Numbered from the stretch's first letter, positions 1 to 7,093 are shown. The stretch: DNA of 14,587 nt from Actinomycetes bacterium (GCA_030631725.1 DAOVKO010000024.1:1-14587); one strand, 5' to 3'. The notes: generated by a model not told the origin, from the letters alone. Numbers and translations: made by a program.

Positions 1-987
1 CTTTCGATTTTCGGCGGCAAGATGCCGCACAGCATAGCCATCGTCCCCGGTGGGGTCACCGAGCAATTGGACGAAGAGAAGATAACCAATTTCCTCTGGC
101 GTTTGAACGAAGTCAGGGATTTCATTGACCAGGCCTACATCCCCGACATTCTTGCCGTGGCCAAAGCCTACGACGATTATTTTGAGATTGGTAAAGGCTG
201 CCAGAGGATGCTTGCTTACGGTGGCTTTGACTTGCCCACGGGTACGCTGTTCAAGAGCGGAGTAGTTGGCCCGGATTTGCAGCTCGAGCCTTTTGCTAAG
301 GAGAGTATTACCGAAGATTTGAAGCATTCCTGGTATGCAGATTCTGCTTCGGGGAAAAACCCGGCCAAAGGCCAAACAGAGCCTGATCTTGATAAGAAAC
401 AAGCCTATTCTTTTATTAAGTCTCCCCGTTATAAGGCTCAGGTCTGTGAGCTTGGGCCCTTGGCCCGAATGCTGAACAATTACGTTCAAAGCCATGCCAA
501 GACCAAGGAGCTCGTCGACTCAGCCCTTGCTCAAGCCGGCGCCGAGCTTGGTGCTCTCTTTTCCGTGCTCGGTCGCCACGCCGCCAGGGCCCTCGAAGCC
601 AAGTTGCTGGCCGATAGTATGGTCGATTGGCTCGGGGGCCTAAAGCCAAGCCAGCCCACTATAGTCCCCTCTGAGCTTCCCGACAGTGCCGAGGCTGCAG
701 GCCTATGTGAAGCTCCCCGAGGTGCCCTAGGACACTGGATGACCATCAAGGATAAGAAAATTGACCGCTATCAAGTAATTACCCCCACTGCCTGGAACGC
801 TTCGCCCAAGGATGATAAAGACCAGCCTGGAGCAGTTGAACAGGCAATAATTGGCACCAAGGTCAAAGACAAAGATAATCCTTTTGAACTGGTCCGAATT
901 GTTCGCTCTTTTGATCCCTGCTTAGCTTGTTCTGTCCATTTACTCGACGCCGGCAGGAACGAATTAGGGATTTTTAAGGTTGTTTGA
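1..987 (+). CDS. [NiFe] hydrogenase large subunit, C-terminal part (5' end outside window)
   Basis: The reading frame is open from base 1, so this is the C-terminal 328 residues of a protein usually around 470-570 aa; the N-terminal CxxC nickel-ligand motif lies upstream of the window. The distal nickel-binding motif DPCLACSVH is at window residues 305-313, both positions being ordinary cysteine rather than selenocysteine. Fifteen residues follow the histidine and are expected to be cut off by a maturation protease, which is encoded next. The stretch from GHWMTIKDKKIDRYQ to PTAWNASP and the GGKMPH / PGGVTE segment near the start resemble group 1 (membrane-bound or periplasmic uptake) enzymes more than group 3 or 4, so H2 oxidation is the likely role; the group assignment is from memory of motifs. 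It ends 1 nt before the protease start, implying co-transcription. Confidence 0.95.
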   Translation, partial: LSIFGGKMPHSIAIVPGGVTEQLDEEKITNFLWRLNEVRDFIDQAYIPDILAVAKAYDDYFEIGKGCQRMLAYGGFDLPTGTLFKSGVVGPDLQLEPFAKESITEDLKHSWYADSASGKNPAKGQTEPDLDKKQAYSFIKSPRYKAQVCELGPLARMLNNYVQSHAKTKELVDSALAQAGAELGALFSVLGRHAARALEAKLLADSMVDWLGGLKPSQPTIVPSELPDSAEAAGLCEAPRGALGHWMTIKDKKIDRYQVITPTAWNASPKDDKDQPGAVEQAIIGTKVKDKDNPFELVRIVRSFDPCLACSVHLLDAGRNELGIFKVV

Positions 988-988
988 C

Positions 989-1540
989 ATGTCATTCAAG
1001 ACCGGTACCAGCTTGGCGGTTAGTACAGAGCCTAGCTCTGCCCCAACCGACCGCCTCTTAGTCCTCGGGCTGGGCAACGCCTTACTCAAAGACGAGGGCC
1101 TCGGCGGCTACATAGCTGCAAGGATTCAGGAACAGGACCTGCCCGGCAGTGTAGAGGTTATTGACGGCGGAACTGCGGCGTTAGATGTCCTGCTGTTACA
1201 AAAGGGGTCGTATAAACTAATCATCGTTGACGCCGTCAGGGCTGGCAAGGAGCCTGGCACTATTTACAGAGCTCATTGGAGGACTGGCCAAGCTGGCAAG
1301 TTAAAGACACTTTGCCCTCAGGAAGAACACTCTGGAATAAGTTTACATCAACTTGGTTTACTTGATGCCCTGGCCCTTGTTGAGAGAATTGGCTGTGCAC
1401 CAAAAGAGGTCATACTCATCGGTGTCCAGCCCAAGGAAATCGCGCCGGGATTGGGATTGACCGGGGAAATAAAGCGAAAAGTTCCAGCCATAATTGATAC
1501 GCTACTTCAGGAGATTAAAAATGCTCTTTACAGAGAATAA
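989..1540 (+). CDS. Hydrogenase maturation endopeptidase (HyaD/HybD/HycI family)
   Basis: A 183-aa protein with the family pattern: LVLGLGNALLKDEGLG at residues 24-39, VIDGGTAALD at 57-66, IIVDAV at 78-83, SLHQL at 118-122 and IGVQPKE at 144-150. By comparison with HybD, the nickel-sensing ligands are E36, D81 and H120. The enzyme removes the C-terminal peptide of the hydrogenase large subunit after Ni insertion, and the 15-residue tail of the gene just upstream is its expected substrate. The ATG at 989 follows the upstream TGA by one base, with AAGG at 976-979 as a modest Shine-Dalgarno. About 20 Ser/Thr-rich residues precede the usual start of the fold; no better start was seen. The 3' end overlaps metV by 20 nt. 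Family call is firm; the exact subfamily is not. Confidence 0.93.
   Translation: MSFKTGTSLAVSTEPSSAPTDRLLVLGLGNALLKDEGLGGYIAARIQEQDLPGSVEVIDGGTAALDVLLLQKGSYKLIIVDAVRAGKEPGTIYRAHWRTGQAGKLKTLCPQEEHSGISLHQLGLLDALALVERIGCAPKEVILIGVQPKEIAPGLGLTGEIKRKVPAIIDTLLQEIKNALYRE
1508..1513 (+). promoter_or_regulatory. Ribosome binding site that fixes the metV start
   Basis: CAGGAG lies 7 nt before the ATG at 1521, inside the 3' end of the protease gene. It favours 1521 over a TTG at 1494 in the same frame, which has no comparable site. Confidence 0.6.
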
Positions 1541-2186
1541 GCCGTTCGATGAAGTATTGGAATCGCTCGGAAACGACAAGAATATTTTCCTGCTGGCTTG
1601 TAATGGCTGTGCTGAAACCTGCGAAACAGGCGGAGAAAAAGCGCTTTCAACCTTGAGAACCGAGCTGAAAAAAGCAGGCAGGAAAGTGACTGATACTTGT
1701 CTGGTTGATTTTCTCTGCAATAAGATTCTCGTGGCCACCCGCCTTGCCAGGCACATGGAACAGATACAACAATCAGACTCTGTTTTGGCCCTGACTTGCG
1801 GTATTGGTGTCCAGGCCGTTGCCAAGGTCGTGAATAAGCTTGTGCGTCCCGCAGACAATACTATCTCTTTGGGCGGACTTCAGGGACTTTGGCCCTCCGA
1901 AGAGAGATGTGAGGCCTGCGGAGACTGCGTTTTGGACTATACCGGCGGTCTTTGTCCGCTTACCTCCTGCGCCAAGGGATTGCTTAACGGACCTTGCGGT
2001 GGGGCCCAGGACGGTAAGTGCGAAGTTGACTCCGAAAAGGATTGCGGCTGGCTCAAGATTTATGAAAGACTGGAAAAGCTTGAGCGATTGGATAACCTGA
2101 AAAAATTCCAGAAGGCCAGGGACCACAGCAAGATGATGCCTTCAGCGGATTTACGCAAAACGTTGTTTTACGATTTAGAACGCTGA
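1521..2186 (+). CDS. metV: MetV, Fe-S/zinc partner subunit of methylene-THF reductase (MTHFR C-terminal domain family)
   Basis: A 221-aa, very cysteine-rich protein. N-terminal half: C27, C30, C34, C60, C66 and C93 (LACNGCAETC, DTCLVDFLC, LTCGIG). C-terminal half: C130, C133, C136, C145, C150, C159, C167 and C175, in the arrangement CEACGDC...TGGLCP...C...LLNGPCGG...GKCEVD...DCGW that is diagnostic of the domain once named the MTHFR C-terminal domain. In acetogens MetV binds Fe-S clusters and, in characterised complexes, zinc, and passes electrons to MetF. The ATG at 1521 overlaps the protease gene by 20 nt and has a good Shine-Dalgarno. The order metV-metF after hydrogenase genes suggests a Wood-Ljungdahl methyl branch fed with reductant from H2, directly or through an unseen partner such as HdrA-type or Rnf-type proteins; that link is inference. 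Confidence 0.93.
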   Translation: MLFTENKPFDEVLESLGNDKNIFLLACNGCAETCETGGEKALSTLRTELKKAGRKVTDTCLVDFLCNKILVATRLARHMEQIQQSDSVLALTCGIGVQAVAKVVNKLVRPADNTISLGGLQGLWPSEERCEACGDCVLDYTGGLCPLTSCAKGLLNGPCGGAQDGKCEVDSEKDCGWLKIYERLEKLERLDNLKKFQKARDHSKMMPSADLRKTLFYDLER

Positions 2187-2203
2187 AGGAACCTGAAATG
2201 TCC

Positions 2204-2216
2204 GCCGGGTCCCGGC
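2204..2216. repeat. 13-nt GC-rich palindrome in the metV-metF gap
   Basis: GCCGGG-T-CCCGGC is a perfect palindrome around one central base, 18 nt after the metV stop. As RNA it could form a 5-bp hairpin with a 3-nt loop. No U-run follows, so it is not a normal terminator. It could tune the metV:metF ratio, or be chance. Confidence 0.35.
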
Positions 2217-2248
2217 AGTATTCGCCAACGTAAGGAGGGATTTAGGGC

Positions 2249-3124
2249 ATGAAGCTTATTGACCGTTTCAAACAAGGCAAGTGTGTACTGACCTGTGAGG
2301 CCGGCCCGCCTAAAGGCATAGAAATCGCCCAGCTGATCGCTGAATTGGAGCCTTTACGCCCCAAGATAGATGCATTTAACGTCACCGACTTGCAAAGCTC
2401 GGTTCTAAGAGTGGGCTCACTGGCTGTCTGCCGAATTCTCAGCGAGAAAGGCCTTGAGCCTGTTATGCAGCTTACTTGCCGGGATCGCAATCGCCTGGCT
2501 TTGCAGTCAGATGTCTTGAATGCCGCCGTATTGGGCATAAAGAATCTGTTATGTCTCACCGGCGACCATCCAAAATTGGGCGACCACCCTCAGGCCATGC
2601 CGGTCTTCGATTTGGATTCCGTCCAGCTCCTATCGGCAGTCAAAAACCTGACCAAGGGAAAGGACATGGCCGGCAATGACTTGGAAGGTCGCCCGCCGGA
2701 GTTTTGCTTGGGGGCAGTCGTAAATCCAGGGGCGGATCCTTTGGAGCCACAGATTCTCAAGATGGAGAAAAAAATTCAGGCTGGGGCAGAGTTCTTCCAG
2801 ACCCAGGCTGTTTACGAGCTGAAGAAGTTTGCCGGTTTTATGGGCCGCGTAAAACATTTCAATGTCCCTGTTATGGCCGGAATCGTGCTTTTGAAATCAC
2901 CCGCCATGGCTAAGTTTATGAATGCCAACGTCGCCGGAATCCATGTCCCTGATGAGATTATTAATGAATTGGCTAGCGTCCCAAAAGACAAGAGAGTTCA
3001 CAAGAGCCTGGAAATTGCTGCCCGTCTCATCAGAGAACTGAAAGGCCTGTGCCAGGGAATTCACATCATGTCTCTGGGATGGGAGCGGCATATTCCCACC
3101 GTTTTGGAAATGGCCGGTTTATGA
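2249..3124 (+). CDS. metF: MetF, 5,10-methylenetetrahydrofolate reductase catalytic subunit
   Basis: A 291-aa soluble TIM-barrel flavoprotein, the usual length for bacterial MetF. It reduces 5,10-methylene-THF to 5-methyl-THF. Recognisable elements: CEAGPPKG with E17 as the counterpart of E. coli catalytic Glu28; VTDLQ at 46-50; QLTCRDRN at 74-81; LTGDHP at 103-108, whose D106 matches the FAD-contacting Asp120; FFQTQAVYE at 182-190, whose Q186 matches Gln183; and GIHIMS near the C-terminus. The start is supported by a near-perfect Shine-Dalgarno AAGGAGGG at 2232-2239, 9 nt before the ATG. It follows metV by 62 nt, so the two very probably form a MetVF complex whose electron donor may be ferredoxin or another carrier rather than NADH directly. 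Confidence 0.95.
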   Translation: MKLIDRFKQGKCVLTCEAGPPKGIEIAQLIAELEPLRPKIDAFNVTDLQSSVLRVGSLAVCRILSEKGLEPVMQLTCRDRNRLALQSDVLNAAVLGIKNLLCLTGDHPKLGDHPQAMPVFDLDSVQLLSAVKNLTKGKDMAGNDLEGRPPEFCLGAVVNPGADPLEPQILKMEKKIQAGAEFFQTQAVYELKKFAGFMGRVKHFNVPVMAGIVLLKSPAMAKFMNANVAGIHVPDEIINELASVPKDKRVHKSLEIAARLIRELKGLCQGIHIMSLGWERHIPTVLEMAGL

Positions 3125-3183
3125 CCGTCGGAACCAAAGAACGCTAGGAGCCATCCCAAAACCCCAATTTCTGGTGCGAACGG

Positions 3184-3202
3184 CCCTGAGTACGTCGAAG
3201 GG
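3184..3202. repeat. REP-like palindrome
   Basis: CCCTGAGTACGTCGAAGGG can fold with CCCT/AGGG outer pairs, a tandem G-A/A-G mismatch and an inner G-C pair around a short loop. Intergenic sequences of the type CCCTGAG...TCGAAGGG are familiar as dispersed palindromes in many bacterial genomes. It lies between metF and the glycosylase gene. Only one copy is visible here, so the repeat status is from resemblance. Confidence 0.4.
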
Positions 3203-3232
3203 ATATTTGATTTTTGCATTTTGATTTTTTAT
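3202..3232. repeat. A/T-rich TTTGATTTTT repeat, copy 1
   Basis: A short array of TTTGATTTTT-like units runs up to the ATG at 3233. The first 15 nt, GATATTTGATTTTTG (3202-3216), recur exactly in inverted orientation at 5411-5425. It may also hold the promoter of the glycosylase gene, but no clear -35/-10 pair stands out. Confidence 0.45.
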
Positions 3233-3901
3233 ATGTCTTCTACGACCAGCCAACAGCTCCTGACCTTTTACGATCGCCTCTTGGATCACTTCGGCCCGCA
3301 GAACTGGTGGCCCGGAGACTCGCCATTCGAGATTATGGTCGGAGCCATCCTCACTCAGAACACCAATTGGCAAAATGTAGCTAAGGCCATCGCCAACCTC
3401 AAACAAGCCGACTTGCTCGATCCTCACCGCCTTGCTCGGCTGGACCATCAGCGCCTCGGGGCCCTGATAAAACCCGCCGGATATTTCAACATCAAGGCCA
3501 AACGCCTGCACAACTTCCTCATTTGGCTCATTGACCGTTTTGACGGGGACGTCGAATCGGCAAAGCAGCTCGACACCGACAGCCTCCGCATGGAGTTGCT
3601 CGCCATCAAGGGAATCGGCCCCGAAACTGCCGACTCCATCCTGCTCTATGGCTTGGAAAAGCTCATCTTCGTTGTGGACCGCTATACTTGCCGCATCCTC
3701 TGGCGGCACTATCTGCTTGACGAAGATATCGACTACGATTATGTCCAGCAGCTTTTCACCGACGCCCTACCAGCCGACCTGAGCATCTACAAGGAGTATC
3801 ATGCCCTCTTGGTGGCCGTGGGAAAAACCTGCTGTCGCCCCCGCCCCCAATGTCCTGCTTGCCCCCTCGCTGAATTCACTCACCGCCTCGAAGAATATTG
3901 A
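3233..3901 (+). CDS. HhH-GPD DNA glycosylase, endonuclease III-related, MagIII-like
   Basis: A 222-aa protein of the endonuclease III superfamily. It has the family helix AILTQNTNWQNV at 38-49, a helix-hairpin-helix LLAIKGIGPETAD at 122-134 and the catalytic aspartate D149 in FVVDRYT. The lysine that gives Nth its AP-lyase activity (LPGVGRKTA) is replaced by E131, as in 3-methyladenine glycosylases of the MagIII type, so a monofunctional base-excision glycosylase is likely, perhaps for alkylated purines. Cysteines 200, 201, 207 and 210 resemble the Nth iron-sulfur loop, but the fourth ligand of the C-X6-C-X2-C-X5-C pattern is missing. The ATG at 3233 is preferred over an in-frame TTG at 3221; neither has a clear Shine-Dalgarno. 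The gene converges on the FecR-domain gene with only 15 nt between stops. Confidence 0.88.
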   Translation: MSSTTSQQLLTFYDRLLDHFGPQNWWPGDSPFEIMVGAILTQNTNWQNVAKAIANLKQADLLDPHRLARLDHQRLGALIKPAGYFNIKAKRLHNFLIWLIDRFDGDVESAKQLDTDSLRMELLAIKGIGPETADSILLYGLEKLIFVVDRYTCRILWRHYLLDEDIDYDYVQQLFTDALPADLSIYKEYHALLVAVGKTCCRPRPQCPACPLAEFTHRLEEY

Positions 3902-3916
3902 AACGGCGCATTTGTG

Positions 3917-4780
3917 TCAAAACTGCTCTTTCCAACCGTTAGTATCACCGTTCGTACCGCCGTTTGTGCCGCCGTTCGTACCGTTAGTTGTACCATTCGT
4001 CGCCATCGGGTTGTTTCCGCTACCTGTAGGATTAAACGAGTTACTCCCTTGGTTGCCGTATATGCTGCCCAGATCCTCCTCGGTGCCCGTCGAACCGAAG
4101 GGCACCAAATTAATGTTATTGCAAATATGCTTTCTCTGGTCCTGCCCTCGGCCCTTGTGGTCGGTGCAGCCACCGGGATCTACGAATCGATCTGAGCCCC
4201 TCCCGATGTTCCAGTCTATGCCGCCCTCTTGGGTGAGACATATGATGCCGTAGCCGGCCCCGGGATCCACGTCCAGCCATATATCTCTGGTCCCATTCAC
4301 CCCCAGCGTCCCCAGCGAGGTGGTTATCTTATAGTCGCTGAATGCCGGACCCTTTTCCACCCCGGCCTGGAGTGCTCCGTAGGACAGATGCGACCGCGTG
4401 ACCACTTTGTTTCCCGATCGGCGAAACTTGTCCACCCTGAAATGACTGATTCTGTTTATGATCACGTGGCTGTTGTCTGCAAAGGTCAACTCTACCTTGG
4501 CTCTGTATCCCGTTCGGATCTCCGCTCCTTCCTGGTAGACATCTTTCACCTTGACTGCCCGCCAGGACTTATCCGAACTTTCCCGGACCTCCGCCGAGCC
4601 TGATACGCTCTTTACGCTCACGGTCAGAGTTTGGCCCTGCCCGGCCACATCCTTGGCGGTCGCCACGGTCGCTGCCGGCTTCTTGTCCTGCCCGGCTTCC
4701 GCTGCCGGCTCGCCCTGCCCTTGGACCGGCGCGCATAGTAATGCCATTAATATTCCCGAAGATATGATTAGCCTTGCCAT
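3917..4780 (-). CDS. Secreted FecR-domain protein with Asn/Gly/Thr repeat tail
   Basis: A 287-aa protein with an N-terminal signal peptide (MARLIISSGILMALLCAPVQG), then a Gln/Ala-rich linker, then a FecR-type domain at about residues 50-175. Recognisable parts of that domain are the V-G-x-A-x-V start, GAEIRTGYRAKVELTF, SYGALQAGV and the closing V-x-T-x-x-G-T-L-G-V-N-G-T-R-D. The C-terminal third has two cysteines and ends in an Asn-Gly-Thr tandem repeat. FecR domains are periplasmic; in iron-siderophore systems they act on sigma factors, but stand-alone ones like this have no fixed function. The start is supported by GGAGGAG 5 nt upstream (4786-4792). It lies 45 nt downstream of the lipoprotein gene, likely co-transcribed. 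No transmembrane helix beyond the signal peptide was seen. Export to the periplasm is inferred. Confidence 0.85.
   Translation of the reverse strand: MARLIISSGILMALLCAPVQGQGEPAAEAGQDKKPAATVATAKDVAGQGQTLTVSVKSVSGSAEVRESSDKSWRAVKVKDVYQEGAEIRTGYRAKVELTFADNSHVIINRISHFRVDKFRRSGNKVVTRSHLSYGALQAGVEKGPAFSDYKITTSLGTLGVNGTRDIWLDVDPGAGYGIICLTQEGGIDWNIGRGSDRFVDPGGCTDHKGRGQDQRKHICNNINLVPFGSTGTEEDLGSIYGNQGSNSFNPTGSGNNPMATNGTTNGTNGGTNGGTNGDTNGWKEQF
3935..3997 (-). repeat. In-frame 12-nt tandem repeat coding the Asn-Gly-Thr tail
   Basis: About 63 nt of degenerate units of the form AACGGYGGYACR encode a 21-residue N/G/T/D tract near the FecR protein C-terminus. The middle units are close to exact, so copy number may vary by slippage. 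Confidence 0.7.
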
Positions 4781-4825
4781 GATTACTCCTCCGACTAAAA
4801 CCCTAATCCCTTCAGCTAAAAGCAG

Positions 4826-5377
4826 TTACATTTTTGGCCAGGGCCTCGGTTCCCGATAATCAACCGCCCGCCCTAAAATACCCACGTATTCGGCTCCACT
4901 GAGCTTACTGTTCTCCTTGCCACCTTTGATCATTCCATTATGGATCAGCTCGCGCAGGGCATACCGCGGACATCCGTTAGTTATATTATACATCACACCG
5001 CCGCGAATTTCAAGTGCCCGGACCAACATATATGCCACCTTCCCCTTGGTCGCCACCGCAGTGGGGTTGTGTTTCCAGCTTTTATCGGCCACTCCGTGCA
5101 TCACCATCCGGGCCGTCCGTTCCTCAAAATCCTTGCTGGTATCCGTGCCGTCGATAAGATAAAGCATCCCTCGGTAAGCGTCGTCAGTGCTGCAGTACTT
5201 CTTCTCGGAAAGCTCAAAAAGAAACTCCGCATCCGAGGCTACTTCTCCCTCCGCTGCCGGCAGGTCTTCAAAGGCCCGTACTCCCCTGACCCCTGGCGGA
5301 GCGCAACCGCCTAAGCCTACCGCCAACATCAAGACACCCAAACTCACTAATAATCGTCTTGACTTTAACATAGTCAT
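4826..5377 (-). CDS. Small lipoprotein of unknown function
   Basis: A 183-aa protein with a type II signal peptide: positively charged start, hydrophobic stretch and lipobox LGGC with C25 as the lipidated residue. Mature positions 2-4 are Ala-Pro-Pro, with no Asp at +2, so outer-membrane sorting is plausible. I do not recognise the domain. The mature part is mixed alpha-type, with two more cysteines (in KYCSTDD and TNGCPRYA) and a C-terminal half whose pattern (KVAYMLVRALEI... YALRELIHNGMI... LSGAEYVGILGRA) looks like a conserved helical module, not low complexity. The start at 5377 has GGAG just upstream; an ATG two codons later is an alternative. It sits between the outer-membrane protein and the FecR-domain gene on the same strand, suggesting a shared envelope role. 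Confidence 0.8.
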   Translation of the reverse strand: MTMLKSRRLLVSLGVLMLAVGLGGCAPPGVRGVRAFEDLPAAEGEVASDAEFLFELSEKKYCSTDDAYRGMLYLIDGTDTSKDFEERTARMVMHGVADKSWKHNPTAVATKGKVAYMLVRALEIRGGVMYNITNGCPRYALRELIHNGMIKGGKENSKLSGAEYVGILGRAVDYREPRPWPKM

Positions 5378-5400
5378 TATTCTCCGCGGTAAAATCTATC

Positions 5401-5547
5401 TAAGCTATATCAAAAATCAAATATCAAAAATAAAAATTACAAATCAAAATTCAAATATATTGAATACATCTCACCTCGATGTGTCGTTGCTGTTTACCTT
5501 TTTGATTCTTTCATTGTCATTTTGCTTTTTTATTTTTGATTTTTCTC
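5401..5547. repeat. A/T-rich inverted repeat between outer-membrane protein and lipoprotein genes
   Basis: The gap holds two A/T-rich arms made of ATCAAAAAT-like units. ATCAAAAATAAAAA at 5423-5436 is exactly complementary to 5527-5540 (14 bp, loop of 90 nt), with weaker complementarity further inward. The left arm also contains CAAAAATCAAATATC (5411-5425), the reverse complement of 3202-3216. It may be a dispersed intergenic element, a weak terminator for the outer-membrane gene or a promoter for the lipoprotein gene; several poor -35/-10 candidates exist on the minus strand and none is convincing. Confidence 0.6.
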
Positions 5548-7023
5548 TCAGAAGCTTAGCGTCACACCGGTATATAGGCTGTGACGGCTCGTGTCGTCCA
5601 GGAATGCTTCGCCCGGAAAGAAGGCACCATAGCGGACTACCAATGACAAGTCAGAGGTTACCCGCCAGTAGATATGGGTATCTGCTTCGTATCCCAGGCT
5701 CTGGCTGCCCACACCCGCTGACGAGTCCGAAACTCCGCCCTCCGTGGCGCTGGCATATCCAAAAACATCTGCACCTATTTCTAATTGCTTCAAGCTTTTA
5801 TGCTCCGGAAACGGCAAAAAGGCAAAACCCAGCCGCAGCACGTGGATGTTGGTTACCACCGGGGCAAACGAATAGCCCGTATAGCGGAACCCGAAGGCGT
5901 TGAAGCCGTAATCGCCACTGCCTTTGATATTGCCGTTTATCGTATCCGACGGGCGTACCCGGCCGCTATCACCGCTGCCGAACGTGTATTGAACCGAAAA
6001 CTTTGGCCTGTGGTTGCCCCCCGGGAAGTAGTACATCTGGGCGTCGAAGGCGAAGGCCTCGATATCCTCCAGGCGATTACCTCCTGCCCCGCTGGTCACA
6101 TCAGAGTATCCTTCCCCGTCCTGCCAGACGAACTCACTCGAATACGTTAGTTTAGGGGTCCACAGAATCCCCCGGGAACCGACCCCGAAATACCAGCTGT
6201 CGTAGCTATACCTTTGAGCTGCGCCTACTGGCGTTCTGGTCCTGTCCACGGCACGCAGGGCATAAGCGAACGGCCGGTGCCGTTTGAACCCACCAAAATC
6301 TATCTCTCCCCCGAAGAAATCCCGCTTCAGTCGCCCCGCTATATCGCCAGCTGGTTCTACGGACCGATCAATATTGTCAAAAGAGGTAATGCTTTGTCCG
6401 GCCAGTCCTCGCAGCCGCCAATCACCGAATTCTCCGCCGACGACCACCGCGTCTATTGGCAGACTCAGCACCAGGCCTGAGCCCCACTCGACGTACTGTC
6501 GGCCGAGACGCGTATTGACTGTCCAGTCCAGCTGTCGCCCCTGCCAATTCTGTACTGCTTTACGCAAATCGAAGTACACCCAGCCGCGATCCAGGTTCGG
6601 CCCGTCCAGGTAGTGATCCTGGCTTGTCAGCGAATCGCCCACTTCCCAATCCACGTACTCCATCCGCATTCGGGCATATACTTGGGCGAAGTCCCCGAAG
6701 TCGGCCCTGCCCCAAAGCCGAAGGTCATAGCTGCCCAGATGTCGCTCATGCACCCCCCGGACTATCGTAGCTCCGGAAATGGTTCCGTTGTCGTGGAAGA
6801 GTTGATAGCTTCCGGTGAACCAGCCCCCCCATTCCAGGCTGAAGACGTCCTCTGACGGTTCCATCGCCGCCAAGTCGATCTCCAACTCCCGTTCGATTTC
6901 CCGCTGGCGGTTCATGAACGTCACTCGGCTGTCCTGGGCCCCGGCGGGCCCTGCCCACATTAGGGCCCACGCTACTGTCGTCACAGCCGTCAAAAAGAAC
7001 ACCTGCTTCCAAGAACGCTTCAT
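5548..7023 (-). CDS. Outer-membrane beta-barrel protein, alginate-export-like
   Basis: A 491-aa protein with a Sec signal peptide ending in AGA-Q around residues 27-30. The mature part is typical of a beta-barrel: alternating hydrophobic and polar residues, many Tyr/Trp/Phe, Gly-rich turns, and a C-terminal strand LYTGVTLSF ending in the terminal phenylalanine that BAM recognises. Segments such as LGRQYVEWGSGLVL and YYFPGGNHRPKFSVQYTFGSGD resemble the alginate-export (AlgE-like) porin family, so transport of an anionic polysaccharide or another solute is possible; the substrate is not known. AGGA lies 6 nt before the ATG. It is in line with the cyclase gene but has its own promoter upstream. 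Barrel assignment is strong, family assignment moderate. Confidence 0.85.
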   Translation of the reverse strand: MKRSWKQVFFLTAVTTVAWALMWAGPAGAQDSRVTFMNRQREIERELEIDLAAMEPSEDVFSLEWGGWFTGSYQLFHDNGTISGATIVRGVHERHLGSYDLRLWGRADFGDFAQVYARMRMEYVDWEVGDSLTSQDHYLDGPNLDRGWVYFDLRKAVQNWQGRQLDWTVNTRLGRQYVEWGSGLVLSLPIDAVVVGGEFGDWRLRGLAGQSITSFDNIDRSVEPAGDIAGRLKRDFFGGEIDFGGFKRHRPFAYALRAVDRTRTPVGAAQRYSYDSWYFGVGSRGILWTPKLTYSSEFVWQDGEGYSDVTSGAGGNRLEDIEAFAFDAQMYYFPGGNHRPKFSVQYTFGSGDSGRVRPSDTINGNIKGSGDYGFNAFGFRYTGYSFAPVVTNIHVLRLGFAFLPFPEHKSLKQLEIGADVFGYASATEGGVSDSSAGVGSQSLGYEADTHIYWRVTSDLSLVVRYGAFFPGEAFLDDTSRHSLYTGVTLSF

Positions 7024-7093
7024 GGTTATTCCTGTCTTATCTTATTAACCTTGACTTTTTTTGCCTGTACTCTCGACATGCTCGTAATTTAGC

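Noticed and set aside
3880..4253. Plus-strand open frames after the glycosylase gene
   Set aside because: They run antisense through the FecR-domain gene and are repetitive only because of its Asn-Gly-Thr repeat.
5187..5903. Plus-strand 238-codon frame spanning the A/T-rich gap
   Set aside because: It crosses two minus-strand genes and the A/T repeat and has no domain or Shine-Dalgarno.
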